Positions 44,436-52,567 are shown, counted from the first letter of the stretch. The stretch: DNA of 64,000 nucleotides from Paenibacillus cremeus (GCF_007786445.1 NZ_VNJI01000003.1:62001-126000), one strand, 5' to 3'. A program made the numbers and translations. Notes: generated from the sequence alone by a model not told the origin.

Positions 44436-45401
44436 GTGAATACTGCTGAAATGGACACCAACACGAATCAAGCCGTCCCGCTCAACGGAAGCCAAAAAGT
44501 GAGAAGCCGGCTGCGGATGAATCCAAGAACAAGGGGAGACCTGTTCTGGGGTTATTTAATGATCGCTCCTACGGTACTCGGTCTGGCTATATTCCACATT
44601 TGGCCGGTTTTTCAGACATTCTACTATAGCTTTACTACGTGGGGAGCCTTCGGCAATTACGAATGGTCAGGACTGAACAATTACGAAACGATGCTGACCG
44701 ATCGTCTGTTTTGGATTTCGCTCAGAAACACGCTGGTATACACCTGTTTAACGATCCCGTTCGGCGTTTCATTATCCATCCTCGCTGCTGTGCTATTGAA
44801 TCAAAAAATTCGTGGGGTCACCGTCTACCGGACGCTCTACTTTCTGCCGGTAGTCACCATGCCGGCGGCGATCGCTATGGTATGGAAGTGGCTGTACAGC
44901 GCTGATTACGGGCTAATCAACTACTTGCTGAGCGTGGTCGGCATCAAAGGCCCGGCGTGGCTGACCGACCCTGATATCGCTCTTTATTCCATGGTTATCG
45001 TTGCGGTTTGGGCAGCCATTGGACATAACATGGTTATTTTTTTATCCGGCTTGCAGGGCATTTCGTCCACCTATTATGAAGCCGCTTCGATGGATGGCGC
45101 CGGACCCTACACGAAATTTTTCCGCATCACGATGCCCCTGCTTACTCCGACCATTTTTTTCGTGACGGTCATCTCGTTAATTGGCGCCTTCCAGGTGTTT
45201 GATCTGGTCTTTATGATGATCGGGCCCGACAGCGTCGTCATTGAGCACACCCAGTCGGTCGTGTTTCTCTTTTACAAAAACGCGTTCATGCTGAATAACA
45301 AAGGTTATGCTGCAGGGATCGCCATGGTTTTATTCGTCATCATTTTAATCATTACCGTCATCCAGATGAAGCTGCAAAAGCGATGGGTTCATTATGAATA
45401 G
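44436..45401 (+). CDS. ABC sugar permease, MsmF/UgpA-like (importer 4)
   Basis: This 321-residue permease has six main membrane segments, opening near residue 45 with a long hydrophobic stretch (GYLMIAPTVLGLAIFHIWPV). The EAA loop is YYEAASMDGAGPYTKFFRIT. The start is GTG, with AAGGAGG upstream. It pairs with the permease at 45473. Confidence 0.93.
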   Translation: MNTAEMDTNTNQAVPLNGSQKVRSRLRMNPRTRGDLFWGYLMIAPTVLGLAIFHIWPVFQTFYYSFTTWGAFGNYEWSGLNNYETMLTDRLFWISLRNTLVYTCLTIPFGVSLSILAAVLLNQKIRGVTVYRTLYFLPVVTMPAAIAMVWKWLYSADYGLINYLLSVVGIKGPAWLTDPDIALYSMVIVAVWAAIGHNMVIFLSGLQGISSTYYEAASMDGAGPYTKFFRITMPLLTPTIFFVTVISLIGAFQVFDLVFMMIGPDSVVIEHTQSVVFLFYKNAFMLNNKGYAAGIAMVLFVIILIITVIQMKLQKRWVHYE

Positions 45402-45472
45402 CAGCTGGATATTGTCGACAACCGACATCGGATTTACCCGCTGTAACGGTTGCGACGAAGGAGGTAACCGTC

Positions 45473-46306
45473 TTGAGCGTGAAAACGTCTCGATCCGCTT
45501 ATAAGCTGGGAGTTCATATCCTGCTGATTGCCGGCGCATTGTTTATGATCGGGCCCTTTCTATGGATGGTTCTAACATCGGTGAAATCGTTTGGTGAATC
45601 GACCCTCGTGCCGCCCGTCATCATTCCGGCCAAATTTCAATGGCATAACTTTGTGGATGTAACCGCTGTTTTGCCTTTTCTGAACTTTTACTTTAATACG
45701 GTTGTATCCTCCTTATCGAAAACGGCGGGGCAGCTGCTCTTTTGCTCACTGGCTGCTTATGCGTTTGCGCGGATTGAGTTTCCAGGACGTCATTTGTTAT
45801 TTGTACTGGTGCTGTCCGTGCTGATGGTTCCGTCGCAAATTTATATTCTTCCGCAATATATGATCATGAAGCATCTGGGCTGGCTGAACTCCATTGAAGC
45901 GTTGATCGTACCCGGCTTATTCAGCGCCTTCGGAACCTTCCTGCTGCGCCAATTCTTTATGACCATGCCGAAGGAGCTGGAGGAAGCAGCAAAGCTCGAC
46001 GGCTGTAATCAATTTCAGATCTATTCGCGAATCATGATGCCCATGGTTGTTCCCGGTCTGATCGCTTTGGCGATTATGACGATGCTTTGGTCATGGAACG
46101 ATTTGCTATGGCCGCTCGTAGTTAACAATTCCCCTGACAAAATGCCGCTGTCTGTTGGACTGGCCACCCTGCAAGGAGAAAACCTAACGAACTATCCCGT
46201 CATCATGGCCGGAGCCGTGCTGGCCACGTGGCCTATGATCGTCATGTTTTTGCTCCTGCAAAAATACTTTGTCGAGGGCATCACATTAACGGGTACGAAA
46301 GGATAA
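45473..46306 (+). CDS. ABC sugar permease, MsmG/UgpE-like (importer 4)
   Basis: This 277-residue partner permease has an EAA loop (ELEEAAKLDGCNQFQIYSRI) and the C-terminal GITLTGTKG of CUT1 permeases. The TTG start follows AAGGAGGT by six bases. No ATPase gene accompanies any of the four importers here, consistent with a shared MsmX-type ATPase encoded elsewhere. Confidence 0.93.
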   Translation: MSVKTSRSAYKLGVHILLIAGALFMIGPFLWMVLTSVKSFGESTLVPPVIIPAKFQWHNFVDVTAVLPFLNFYFNTVVSSLSKTAGQLLFCSLAAYAFARIEFPGRHLLFVLVLSVLMVPSQIYILPQYMIMKHLGWLNSIEALIVPGLFSAFGTFLLRQFFMTMPKELEEAAKLDGCNQFQIYSRIMMPMVVPGLIALAIMTMLWSWNDLLWPLVVNNSPDKMPLSVGLATLQGENLTNYPVIMAGAVLATWPMIVMFLLLQKYFVEGITLTGTKG

Positions 46307-46335
46307 GCAGGTAAGCCATGCGTCTAAATTCACTC

Positions 46336-46364
46336 TTGTATATCTAGGAGCAATGCATTATGAT
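46336..46364 (+). promoter_or_regulatory. Sigma-A-type promoter before mgtC-like gene
   Basis: TTGTAT (46336-46341), a 17-base spacer and TATGAT (46359-46364) form a good vegetative promoter. Transcription would start near 46371, about 130 bases before the coding region and ahead of a terminator-like hairpin. Confidence 0.65.
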
Positions 46365-46398
46365 AAAAAAATACTCGGGATGAGACGATGAGAAACCC

Positions 46399-46448
46399 AA
46401 GGTAACTAACTACTTTTTTCATGAAAGTAGTCCGGTTATCTTTTTTTT
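46399..46448 (+). terminator. Terminator in the leader of the mgtC-like gene (possible attenuator)
   Basis: AAGGTAAC-TA-ACTACTTT (46399-46416) pairs with AAAGTAGT-CC-GGTTATCTT (46424-46441), and eight T follow. It lies after the promoter at 46336 and before the gene, so it may end the importer 4 transcript, control mgtC by attenuation, or both. Confidence 0.75.
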
Positions 46449-46503
46449 GTGCCCATTTCAATGCCTTAAAGTTGTTAGTTGATCTTGCGATGGAGATGAG
46501 TGT

Positions 46504-46977
46504 ATGGCTACCGTATGGGATTTGAGTCATTTGGAAGTAGTTGGTAGAGTCTTGCTTGCCGGGGCACTAGCAGCTTGTGTTGGATTTGAGCGAGAGTGGA
46601 GGGGGCAGAGCGCGGGCTTTCGCACGCATATCTTAGTCAGCATTGGCGCGTGCCTGCTGATGCTCTTATCGATTTACGGGTTCGCTGCGTTCGATATGGA
46701 TCCTAGCAATCATCCAAGTGATCCAAGTATCGAGCCGAATTTACTTACCGATCCGGCGCGCTTGGCCGCACAGGTCATTAACGGCATTGGGTTTCTGGGT
46801 GCAGGAGCGATCATGGCAAAAGGAAAAGGCCTAGCGACCGCTGCCTCGTTATGGATTGTGGCTGGTATTGGCCTTGGCGTTGGGGCGGGCTTTTATTACG
46901 GCTCCATTCTTATAGCTGTACTGGTGCTGTTCATTCAGATCATCTCGGATCGATTTGAAAAGACAGAGCGCCATTAA
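46504..46977 (+). CDS. MgtC/SapB-family membrane protein
   Basis: This 157-residue protein has about four membrane segments. The family's conserved regions are present: CVGFEREWRGQSAGFRTHIL and NGIGFLGAGAIMAKG. It covers only the membrane domain; the C-terminal ACT-like domain of Salmonella MgtC is absent, as in many short Gram-positive members. The family is linked to magnesium limitation and membrane energetics; the exact activity is unsettled. Its place between a sugar importer and a sugar isomerase is odd, and the gap to the isomerase is only 25 bases. Confidence 0.9.
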   Translation: MATVWDLSHLEVVGRVLLAGALAACVGFEREWRGQSAGFRTHILVSIGACLLMLLSIYGFAAFDMDPSNHPSDPSIEPNLLTDPARLAAQVINGIGFLGAGAIMAKGKGLATAASLWIVAGIGLGVGAGFYYGSILIAVLVLFIQIISDRFEKTERH

Positions 46978-47002
46978 ATCCAATATCGAAAGGATGATTA
47001 CA

Positions 47003-47872
47003 ATGCAGCTTTCGACATCGACGAATTTTTTTGGCTACAGATTGGATGGGGGGTACACGTCTTATAAGGAATCGCTGAACCGATGCAAGGCGGCGGGCTT
47101 CCGTGTGCTGGACGTCAATTTTTGTGCAGCTTTAAATGGCTTATCCGATCTTTCGAAGGATCATTGGCGTGAGCTGATCGAAGATTTACGGAACGAGGCG
47201 GAAAAAGAAGGCATCATCTTCACCCAGTCGCACCCGGTGTTTACCCGTCGTGTCGATGCATTGCCGGAGGAAAAGCAGGAAGTCTATCACGAAATGATGA
47301 GGCGCTCGATCATTGCCAGCTCGATCCTCGGCGTCAAGTGGGCGATCCTGCATCCCGCACCGGGCAGAGATGGCGAAGAATTCGACCTAGATGCGTGCGT
47401 AAAAGAGAATCTGGAGCTTCATGCCCCCGCACTAGAGCTTGCAAAAAAACACAATGTCGGCATCGCCTTCGAGAACATGATCGAAAAATCGACACGGCGT
47501 TTTGCGAGCAGAGCTGCGGATCTGGTGGCCCTCATTGACGCTTGCAATGATTCAGGCATCGGGGCTTGCTGGGATTTCGGGCATGGCAATTTCATCTTTA
47601 AGGATCAGCGAGACGAGCTGCGCATCCTTGGCAAGCGGCTCAAAGCGACGCATGTGAACGACAACAATGGACACGAAGACGGGCATATGTTTCCCTTCCA
47701 TGGTACGGTAAACTGGCAGGAGCTGCTGCCTGTACTGGCTGAAATCGGCTACGAAGGCGACTTCACCTTCGAGACGCATAAAGAGTTCACGCGGCTTCCC
47801 GACCCTCTGAAGGATCTGGTAGCTCAATCAGGCTATGCCATCGGGCGCTATTGTCTATCATTAATCAGCTAA
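47003..47872 (+). CDS. Sugar phosphate isomerase/epimerase (AP endonuclease 2-like TIM barrel)
   Basis: This 289-residue TIM barrel of the xylose-isomerase-like family has metal-ligand candidates in order: Glu in IAFENM, Asp and His in CWDFGHGN, His in ATHVNDNNG and Glu in FTFETHKEF. ATG 47003 follows AAAGGATGA; ATG 46994 is possible. Such proteins often work beside Gfo/Idh/MocA oxidoreductases on 3-keto or other oxidised sugars, and three of those are encoded upstream. A terminator ends the unit. Confidence 0.88.
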   Translation: MQLSTSTNFFGYRLDGGYTSYKESLNRCKAAGFRVLDVNFCAALNGLSDLSKDHWRELIEDLRNEAEKEGIIFTQSHPVFTRRVDALPEEKQEVYHEMMRRSIIASSILGVKWAILHPAPGRDGEEFDLDACVKENLELHAPALELAKKHNVGIAFENMIEKSTRRFASRAADLVALIDACNDSGIGACWDFGHGNFIFKDQRDELRILGKRLKATHVNDNNGHEDGHMFPFHGTVNWQELLPVLAEIGYEGDFTFETHKEFTRLPDPLKDLVAQSGYAIGRYCLSLIS

Positions 47873-47910
47873 AACTATAAGACTCACAAATAGGTTCATT
47901 GTGTTTAGAG

Positions 47911-47936
47911 AAGCCAGATTTCGGTCTGGCTTTTTT
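47911..47936 (+). terminator. Intrinsic terminator
   Basis: AAGCCAGA pairs with TCTGGCTT around a six-base loop, followed by T. It ends the isomerase gene. Confidence 0.88.
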
Positions 47937-48018
47937 GTGTTATAATGAATTTCATGAGAGTAGGGCGCTTGGAAAGACTAAAGCATGGTTCTGCTGGTAA
48001 CTAAAAAGGGGAATGCTT

Positions 48019-48270
48019 GTGGCAAAGCAAAAAGTAGCAAAACGACCGACGCGTGATGAATTCGTACTCGAAGAGATTGGGAATCAGTTAGCTGAAGCTA
48101 AGTATGAAAACTCAGAGATCATGCTAACGGTTTGGGGCTGGGAGGAACCCGTTCGAGGGGTAATTGATTCAATGGATCCTAGAACCGGGAAGGTACATAT
48201 TAAGCAGCAAAGCGGGATCATTAAGGTTCCGTTTATGGATATCATGAAGGTGGATTATCCTAGAGATTGA
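48019..48270 (+). CDS. YolD-like family protein
   Basis: This 83-residue protein has the YolD-like pattern: RPTRDEFVLEEIGNQLAEA, then a beta-rich part with LTVWGWEEPVRGVIDSMD and VPFMDIMKVD. YolD-like proteins in Bacilli are often encoded beside UvrX-type polymerases and are linked to DNA damage responses, but this copy stands alone. GTG 48019 is chosen because AAAGGGG lies seven bases upstream; ATG 48013 is too close. A TATAAT at 47941-47946 may serve as its -10. Confidence 0.82.
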   Translation: MAKQKVAKRPTRDEFVLEEIGNQLAEAKYENSEIMLTVWGWEEPVRGVIDSMDPRTGKVHIKQQSGIIKVPFMDIMKVDYPRD

Positions 48271-48273
48271 AAT

Positions 48274-48302
48274 GGCTCAGTCCAACACTGAGCCGTTTTT
48301 CT
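48274..48302 (+). terminator. Intrinsic terminator
   Basis: GGCTCAGT pairs with ACTGAGCC around a five-base loop, followed by T. It ends the YolD-like gene. Confidence 0.88.
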
Positions 48303-48373
48303 TTCTCTGATCAAGTTCTACCACGGTATAGTTCCGTTTTTATCAAGAATTTTTCCATTATAATTTGTTTCGC

Positions 48374-48442
48374 TTAACCTCCGGGAGCATTTTCATTGAG
48401 GTCTGTTGTGGTAAAACCAGGTGTAACGCCGAATATTTCGGG
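48374..48442 (-). pseudogene. SDR oxidoreductase C-terminal fragment
   Basis: Read on the minus strand, 22 codons before a stop give IFGVTPGFTTTDLNENAPGG. T-P-G-F-x-x-T-D-L-N is the loop after the catalytic helix of short-chain dehydrogenases. Nothing of the rest of an SDR is found. It lies directly after the quinone reductase gene. Confidence 0.55.
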
Positions 48443-48447
48443 TACGT

Positions 48448-48987
48448 TTAATTAGCTTTAATTAAGGATGGCTGAAGAACGTGATTAACATACATTTTTG
48501 CATTTTCTTCAAGTTGTTCATCAGTAACATGCATAACACCGTTTAATACAAATAACGGCATAAAGCGGGTACCAATGAGATTGCTTGTTTGTTGTAAGGG
48601 AGTTGTTAAAGTCTCCATGGTAAAATGATTGTAGCCAGTAGGCTGATAAGAATCCACTGGTCCAAATGTCGAAATCGCAAGACCTAGTTCTTTACCGTGC
48701 AGCCTGTCGCCTCCTGGTCCATATGCCCAACCGTAGGAGAGAACTTCATCCTGCCATTGTTTTAACAAAGAAGGCGTGCTATACCAGTAAAATGGAAATT
48801 GAAGAATAATACGGTCATGTGATTCTAATAGACTTTGTTCGTATGCCACGTTTATTTTTCCGTCGGGATACGATTGATATAGCGTGTGGACCGTAATTTC
48901 TTCGTGTTTTTTCAATTCCTGCATCCAAGTACGGTTAATTCGGGATTGTTCCAAGTTAGGGTGAGTAATAATTACAAGAGTTTTCAT
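48448..48987 (-). CDS. NAD(P)H oxidoreductase (flavodoxin-like quinone reductase, YwrO/MdaB type)
   Basis: This 179-residue flavoprotein fold protein has the nucleotide-binding start VIITHPNLEQSRIN, the ILQFPFYWYSTPSLLKQWQD motif and YGPGGDRLHGKELGLAIS, all typical of the modulator-of-drug-activity/KefF-type quinone reductases. They reduce quinones and electrophiles with two electrons. AAGGAG precedes the ATG. A palindrome like those of the MarR gene lies 70 bases upstream, so it is probably under the MarR regulator encoded next door. Confidence 0.9.
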   Translation of the reverse strand: MKTLVIITHPNLEQSRINRTWMQELKKHEEITVHTLYQSYPDGKINVAYEQSLLESHDRIILQFPFYWYSTPSLLKQWQDEVLSYGWAYGPGGDRLHGKELGLAISTFGPVDSYQPTGYNHFTMETLTTPLQQTSNLIGTRFMPLFVLNGVMHVTDEQLEENAKMYVNHVLQPSLIKAN

Positions 48988-49056
48988 TGTAAATCTCCTT
49001 TTGTTTTATTTTTTAGTTTTGATTTTATTCATAATTTCATTCAGAAACGATTTTAT

Positions 49057-49072
49057 AGTTGTATATACAAAT
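49057..49072. promoter_or_regulatory. MarR-type operator 3, before the quinone reductase gene
   Basis: AGTTGTATATACAAAT matches the palindrome ATTTGTATATACAAAT at 14 of 16 positions. It is upstream of the minus-strand gene at 48448. Confidence 0.7.
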
Positions 49073-49088
49073 GTTAATTTAAAAAAAT

Positions 49089-49407
49089 TTATTTTTCTTC
49101 AAACATAATTTCTGTTTCAGTTCGATTTTCGTACATACTATAAAATGTATTTGCAATATTTTCAGGTGAGAAATAAGTTCCTTCTTTTACGAATCCATTA
49201 ATTGTTAATGTTCCAACATAAATTCCTTTAGGGCTTAATTCTTGGTGCAAACTGTACGCTAAGTTGCGTATACCGGATTTCCCGATCGCCAAAGAAGAAT
49301 AATCAGCGTATGGATAAAGGGCTAACCCGCCGCCTGTAAACAAAACCGTACCATTTTGCATATGGGGAATCACTTCTTTTACACTGCTAAGGCTCCTGCT
49401 CTGGCAT
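49089..49407 (-). pseudogene. SDR oxidoreductase, internally deleted
   Basis: A proper start region (AAGGAGG eight bases before ATG 49407) leads to only six codons and a stop. Shifted by one frame, the rest reads as the second half of a short-chain dehydrogenase: VKEVIPHMQNGTVLFTGGG, then YSSLAIGKSGIRNLAYSLHQ with the Y-x3-K-like catalytic pattern, then ELSPKGIYVGTLTINGFVK. The Rossmann half with its GxxxGxG motif is missing. An internal deletion fused the first codons to the 3' half out of frame. The intact gene was probably a member of the adjacent MarR regulon. Confidence 0.8.
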
Positions 49408-49422
49408 AAACACAGCCTCCTT

Positions 49423-49438
49423 ATTTGTATATGCAAAT
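49423..49438. promoter_or_regulatory. MarR-type operator 2, before the SDR pseudogene
   Basis: ATTTGTATATGCAAAT is a palindrome with one imperfect position and is the inverse of operator 1. It lies in the gap between the MarR gene and the dead SDR gene, overlapping the site where the SDR promoter should be. Confidence 0.75.
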
Positions 49439-49453
49439 GAATGGTTAAAAAAA

Positions 49454-49888
49454 TTATGTTTCCCTTTCTATTTTATTGCTCGCTTCGTGTAAAGTCTTAC
49501 TTAGATCTTTACTGAACTCAATACCTAATACCTCGGAATAGCTGTTAAACAAATTTTTTAATGAAACCCGAAACTGTAGGTACACTTTTTCTCCCTCAGC
49601 AGTTAATGAGATCAACGTTTGTTTTCCATCCATTTTTCTGGTGACAAGCTTTAATTTTTCAAGTTTATCAATAAACCTTGTACTTGTGGAAGGCGCAATT
49701 GATAACTTGTGGCATAGTTCCTTCTGTGTGATTTCCGGATTGAACTTCACAATCATAATCATGTAAAGATATGAAGGTGCTAGGTCTCCAAAATCAAATG
49801 TTTTTTCTGCTAATTTTGTAATACTTCGAGCAAACCGACTAGCGGTAAAGTAAAGACAGTGAATTAATACCTGTTCTTCTTCATTCAT
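49454..49888 (-). CDS. MarR-family transcription regulator
   Basis: This 144-residue MarR protein has a winged helix in ITQKELCHKLSIAPSTSTRF followed by IDKLEKLKLVTRKMDGKQTL. Dimerisation helices lie at both ends. AAAGGA lies upstream of ATG 49888. MarR proteins are usually repressors released by phenolics, oxidants or drugs. A quinone reductase gene and an SDR gene follow in the same direction, and the same palindrome precedes all three, which defines a small regulon including autoregulation. Confidence 0.92.
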   Translation of the reverse strand: MNEEEQVLIHCLYFTASRFARSITKLAEKTFDFGDLAPSYLYMIMIVKFNPEITQKELCHKLSIAPSTSTRFIDKLEKLKLVTRKMDGKQTLISLTAEGEKVYLQFRVSLKNLFNSYSEVLGIEFSKDLSKTLHEASNKIERET

Positions 49889-49908
49889 TGGATCAAATCC
49901 TTTTATTC

Positions 49909-49924
49909 ATTTGCATATACAAAT
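49909..49924. promoter_or_regulatory. MarR-type operator 1, before the MarR gene
   Basis: ATTTGCATATACAAAT is palindromic apart from one position and lies 21 bases upstream of the marR start codon. It is consistent with autorepression. Confidence 0.75.
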
Positions 49925-50080
49925 TAACACGGAAATTCGATAAGGTCAACTAAATTAATTTTACTGTTTCCATCCGAAGCAGTTTTAATTAATCATTGCT
50001 TTGGAAGTGGATTTTCGCAACAATTATGATAATTCTAGCTTTTTTTATATATATATGTTTTTGAGCAGATGGAGGAGATC

Positions 50081-51091
50081 ATGGTGCAAAAGCCGGTTAC
50101 AGCGCACGATATTGCTAAGCATTTGGGGGTTTCCCAATCCACCATTTCCAGAGTGTTCACTCCCGGTGCATCCGTTTCGGAGGATACTAAAAAGCGTGTT
50201 CTCGAAGCCGCAGAGCTATTGGGCTACCGGCCGAATTTGCTGGCTAGAAGCTTGATCACCAAAAAGACGAATATGATCGGACTGGTCATGGGGGATATCG
50301 ATAATCCTTTTTATCCAGAGGTGTTAAGCAAATTATCCGGTGAGCTTAAACAACGAGGCTACAACGTCCTATTACTGAGTTCGGAGAATGACAACCTTCA
50401 GAGCGAGGAATTATCCCCGTTTCTGGCCTATAATATCGAGGGCTTGATTGTGACGGACGTGCTGCTATCGTCATCCGTTGTTACCCATCTCACGGAGCTG
50501 GATATGCCGATGGTGCTGTTTAACCGTTATCATCCAAGCTCGCATGGCCATACGGTTTGCTGCGATAACGTGGATGGTGGATATCGGATTGGCGAATATT
50601 TGATTCAGAGCGGTCATCGCCGTCTGGCCTTTATCGCGGGAAACCCTAATACGTCGACCAGTCAAGACAGGGAAAAGGGATTCCGTGAAGCGTTGACGAA
50701 ATACGGCCACAATCTGATCATCGATCACGGGGGCTATACTTACGAAGGAGGCTTCGAAGCAGCCTCGCGGTTGTTAACGAGCGTGGAGCCTCCGGATGGG
50801 ATTTTTTGTGCCAATGATATCATGGCACTGGGCGCGATGGATGCCGCGAGAAAAATCGGCGTACACATCCCTGACGACGTTTCGATCATTGGCTTCGACG
50901 ATATCAAGCCCGCTTCTTGGGCTGGCTATGCTTTAACGACATGGACGCAGCCGGTGGAACAGATGATTCAAGCAGCCATCGATTTATTGCTGGCAAGCAT
51001 TGAAGAGAAGGGGCAGATGCAGCAGCAGGGCGTATCCCAATGGATCAAGGGACAATTGGTTGAACGGGAGACGGTGAAGCATAGGAAATAA
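50081..51091 (+). CDS. LacI-family transcription regulator
   Basis: This 336-residue regulator has the LacI head TAHDIAKHLGVSQSTISRVF, the hinge-helix region near residue 50 (RPNLLARSLITKKT) and a full sugar-binding-type sensor with GLVMGDIDNPFYPEVL, FCANDIMALGAMDAARKIGV and SIIGFDDI. GGAGGAGATC precedes ATG 50081; a GTG three bases later is possible. The HisD-like dehydrogenase gene lies 134 bases downstream behind a CG-centred palindrome of LacI type, so that gene is the probable target. Confidence 0.92.
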   Translation: MVQKPVTAHDIAKHLGVSQSTISRVFTPGASVSEDTKKRVLEAAELLGYRPNLLARSLITKKTNMIGLVMGDIDNPFYPEVLSKLSGELKQRGYNVLLLSSENDNLQSEELSPFLAYNIEGLIVTDVLLSSSVVTHLTELDMPMVLFNRYHPSSHGHTVCCDNVDGGYRIGEYLIQSGHRRLAFIAGNPNTSTSQDREKGFREALTKYGHNLIIDHGGYTYEGGFEAASRLLTSVEPPDGIFCANDIMALGAMDAARKIGVHIPDDVSIIGFDDIKPASWAGYALTTWTQPVEQMIQAAIDLLLASIEEKGQMQQQGVSQWIKGQLVERETVKHRK

Positions 51092-51131
51092 TTGACATAA
51101 ACACGAGTTCCTGATTATATTGATATTAGAA

Positions 51132-51147
51132 ATGCATACGCTGTCAT
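51132..51147. promoter_or_regulatory. Imperfect LacI-type operator
   Basis: ATGCATACGCTGTCAT shares the left half ATGCATACG with the perfect palindrome at 51188; its right half is degenerate. It may be a second, weaker site for looping. Confidence 0.4.
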
Positions 51148-51148
51148 G

Positions 51149-51177
51149 AAAGAGGTATTTGCTTAATACCTTTTTTA
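51149..51177 (+). terminator. Intrinsic terminator after the LacI gene
   Basis: AGGTATT (51153-51159) pairs with AATACCT (51165-51171), with A-T extension into the A- and T-runs. Confidence 0.75.
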
Positions 51178-51187
51178 TATGTTATTA

Positions 51188-51203
51188 ATGCATACGTATG
51201 CAT
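51188..51203. promoter_or_regulatory. Perfect LacI-type operator before the HisD-like gene
   Basis: ATGCATACGTATGCAT is a perfect 16-base palindrome with a central CG, the usual geometry of LacI-family operators. It ends 21 bases before the HisD-like start codon, a position fit for repression. Confidence 0.7.
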
Positions 51204-51224
51204 GGATAAATGGAGGCCTAATAC

Positions 51225-52514
51225 ATGTCCAGATTATTGAAGACGGGAAAGAGCTCCACTGAAATTGCCCAGGCAGATGCGCAAGTTAGAATTGCCGTGC
51301 AGAACATGCTTGAAGATGTACAGACAAGAGGGGACGAAGCCGTTCGCGAGCTGTCCGCCAAATTAGATCAATGGGCGCCCGAAACCTTTAAGCTGAGTCC
51401 AGAACAGATCGCTGAGCTCATCCGAAGTTTACCCGAGCAAACAATCGCGGACCTGAAGTTTGCCCAAGCCAATGTCAGGCGGTTTGCTGAAGCGCAAAAG
51501 TCAGCTCTGAAGGATATTGAAGTGGAGACCTTGCCAGGGGTCATCCTGGGACATAAGAACATCCCGGTGAACAGCGTAGGCTGCTACGTACCGGGAGGGA
51601 GATATCCTATGGTGGCTTCCGCACATATGAGTGTGCTTACCGCCAAGGTTGCAGGCGTGAAACGGGTGATTGCCTGTACGCCACCGATCAACGGACAAAT
51701 CCCGGCCGCGACGGTGGCTGCCATGTCCTTTGCCGGAGCGGACGAAATCTATATCCTCGGCGGAGTTCAGGCGCTGGCAGCCATGGCGTTAGGCACTGAG
51801 ACGTTGGCACCGGTCGATATGCTGGTCGGACCGGGCAATGCCTATGTAGCCGAAGCAAAGAGACAGCTGTTCGGGAAGGTCGGGATTGATCTGCTGGCGG
51901 GCCCAACAGAAACGCTGGTGATTGCCGATGAAACCGCAGACGCCGAGATGGTGGCTACCGACTTGTTGGGGCAGGCCGAGCACGGTCCAACATCGCCCTG
52001 TGCGCTGATCACCACCTCAGAGAAGCTGGCTATAGAGACGCAAGCGGAAATCGAGCGTCAGCTTAAGCTTTTGCCTACCGGCGAAGTGGCCCGCATGGCA
52101 TGGGAGAATTATGGGACCATTATTCTGGTCAATAGTCAGGAAGAAGCCTTAGCGGAAGCAAATCAGTTAGCGTACGAGCATGTAGAGGTACTGACCAGAG
52201 AACCGCAGTATTTCTTGGATCATATGACGAATTTTGGTGCGCTTTTCCTTGGCCCAGAAACGAATGTCGCATACGGAGATAAGGTGATTGGCACCAATCA
52301 CACCCTTCCGACGAAAGGAGCGGCACGATATACCGGGGGACTGTGGGTTGGGAAGTTTATCAAAACCTGCACGTACCAGAAAGTGAAGCCGGAAGCCTCG
52401 GCAATGATTGGCGAATATTGTGCGCGGCTGTGTGAAATCGAAAATTTTGCAGGGCATGCCGAGCAAGCTAAGCTGCGTGTGCGTAGATATGCCAACGTTA
52501 CGCAATCATTATAA
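51225..52514 (+). CDS. HisD-family dehydrogenase (possibly sulfopropanediol dehydrogenase-like)
   Basis: This 429-residue NAD-dependent alcohol dehydrogenase has the histidinol dehydrogenase fold. Zinc and catalytic marks are kept: LGQAEHG, YEHVEV (catalytic Glu-His pair), [13 protein letters not shown] and [12 protein letters not shown] near the end. No other histidine genes are near, and it has a LacI regulator with its own operator, so a catabolic role is likelier than histidine synthesis. The [20 protein letters not shown] tail differs from classical HisD and recalls HpsN, which oxidises 2,3-dihydroxypropane-1-sulfonate. Substrate assignment is inference. GGAGGCC precedes the ATG. Confidence 0.85.
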   Translation: MSRLLKTGKSSTEIAQADAQVRIAVQNMLEDVQTRGDEAVRELSAKLDQWAPETFKLSPEQIAELIRSLPEQTIADLKFAQANVRRFAEAQKSALKDIEVETLPGVILGHKNIPVNSVGCYVPGGRYPMVASAHMSVLTAKVAGVKRVIACTPPINGQIPAATVAAMSFAGADEIYILGGVQALAAMALGTETLAPVDMLVGPGNAYVAEAKRQLFGKVGIDLLAGPTETLVIADETADAEMVATDLLGQAEHGPTSPCALITTSEKLAIETQAEIERQLKLLPTGEVARMAWENYGTIILVNSQEEALAEANQLAYEHVEVLTREPQYFLDHMTNFGALFLGPETNVAYGDKVIGTNHTLPTKGAARYTGGLWVGKFIKTCTYQKVKPEASAMIGEYCARLCEIENFAGHAEQAKLRVRRYANVTQSL

Positions 52515-52528
52515 TACCTTTTCATTAT

Positions 52529-52567
52529 CGACTGTCGCAACCTAGCGTTGTGGCGGTCGATTTTTTA
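52529..52567 (+). terminator. Intrinsic terminator after the HisD-like gene
   Basis: A 13-bp stem (52529-52541 with 52547-52559, three G-T pairs) is followed by six T. Confidence 0.85.

Noticed and set aside
46371-46448. M-box or yybP-ykoY riboswitch before mgtC
   Set aside because: The leader before the hairpin is too short and lacks the conserved sequences of either class; only an unclassified attenuator is proposed.
51225-52514. Assignment as histidine-biosynthetic hisD
   Set aside because: There are no other his genes, a catabolic-type LacI regulator controls it, and its C-terminal motif is atypical; only the HisD family is claimed.
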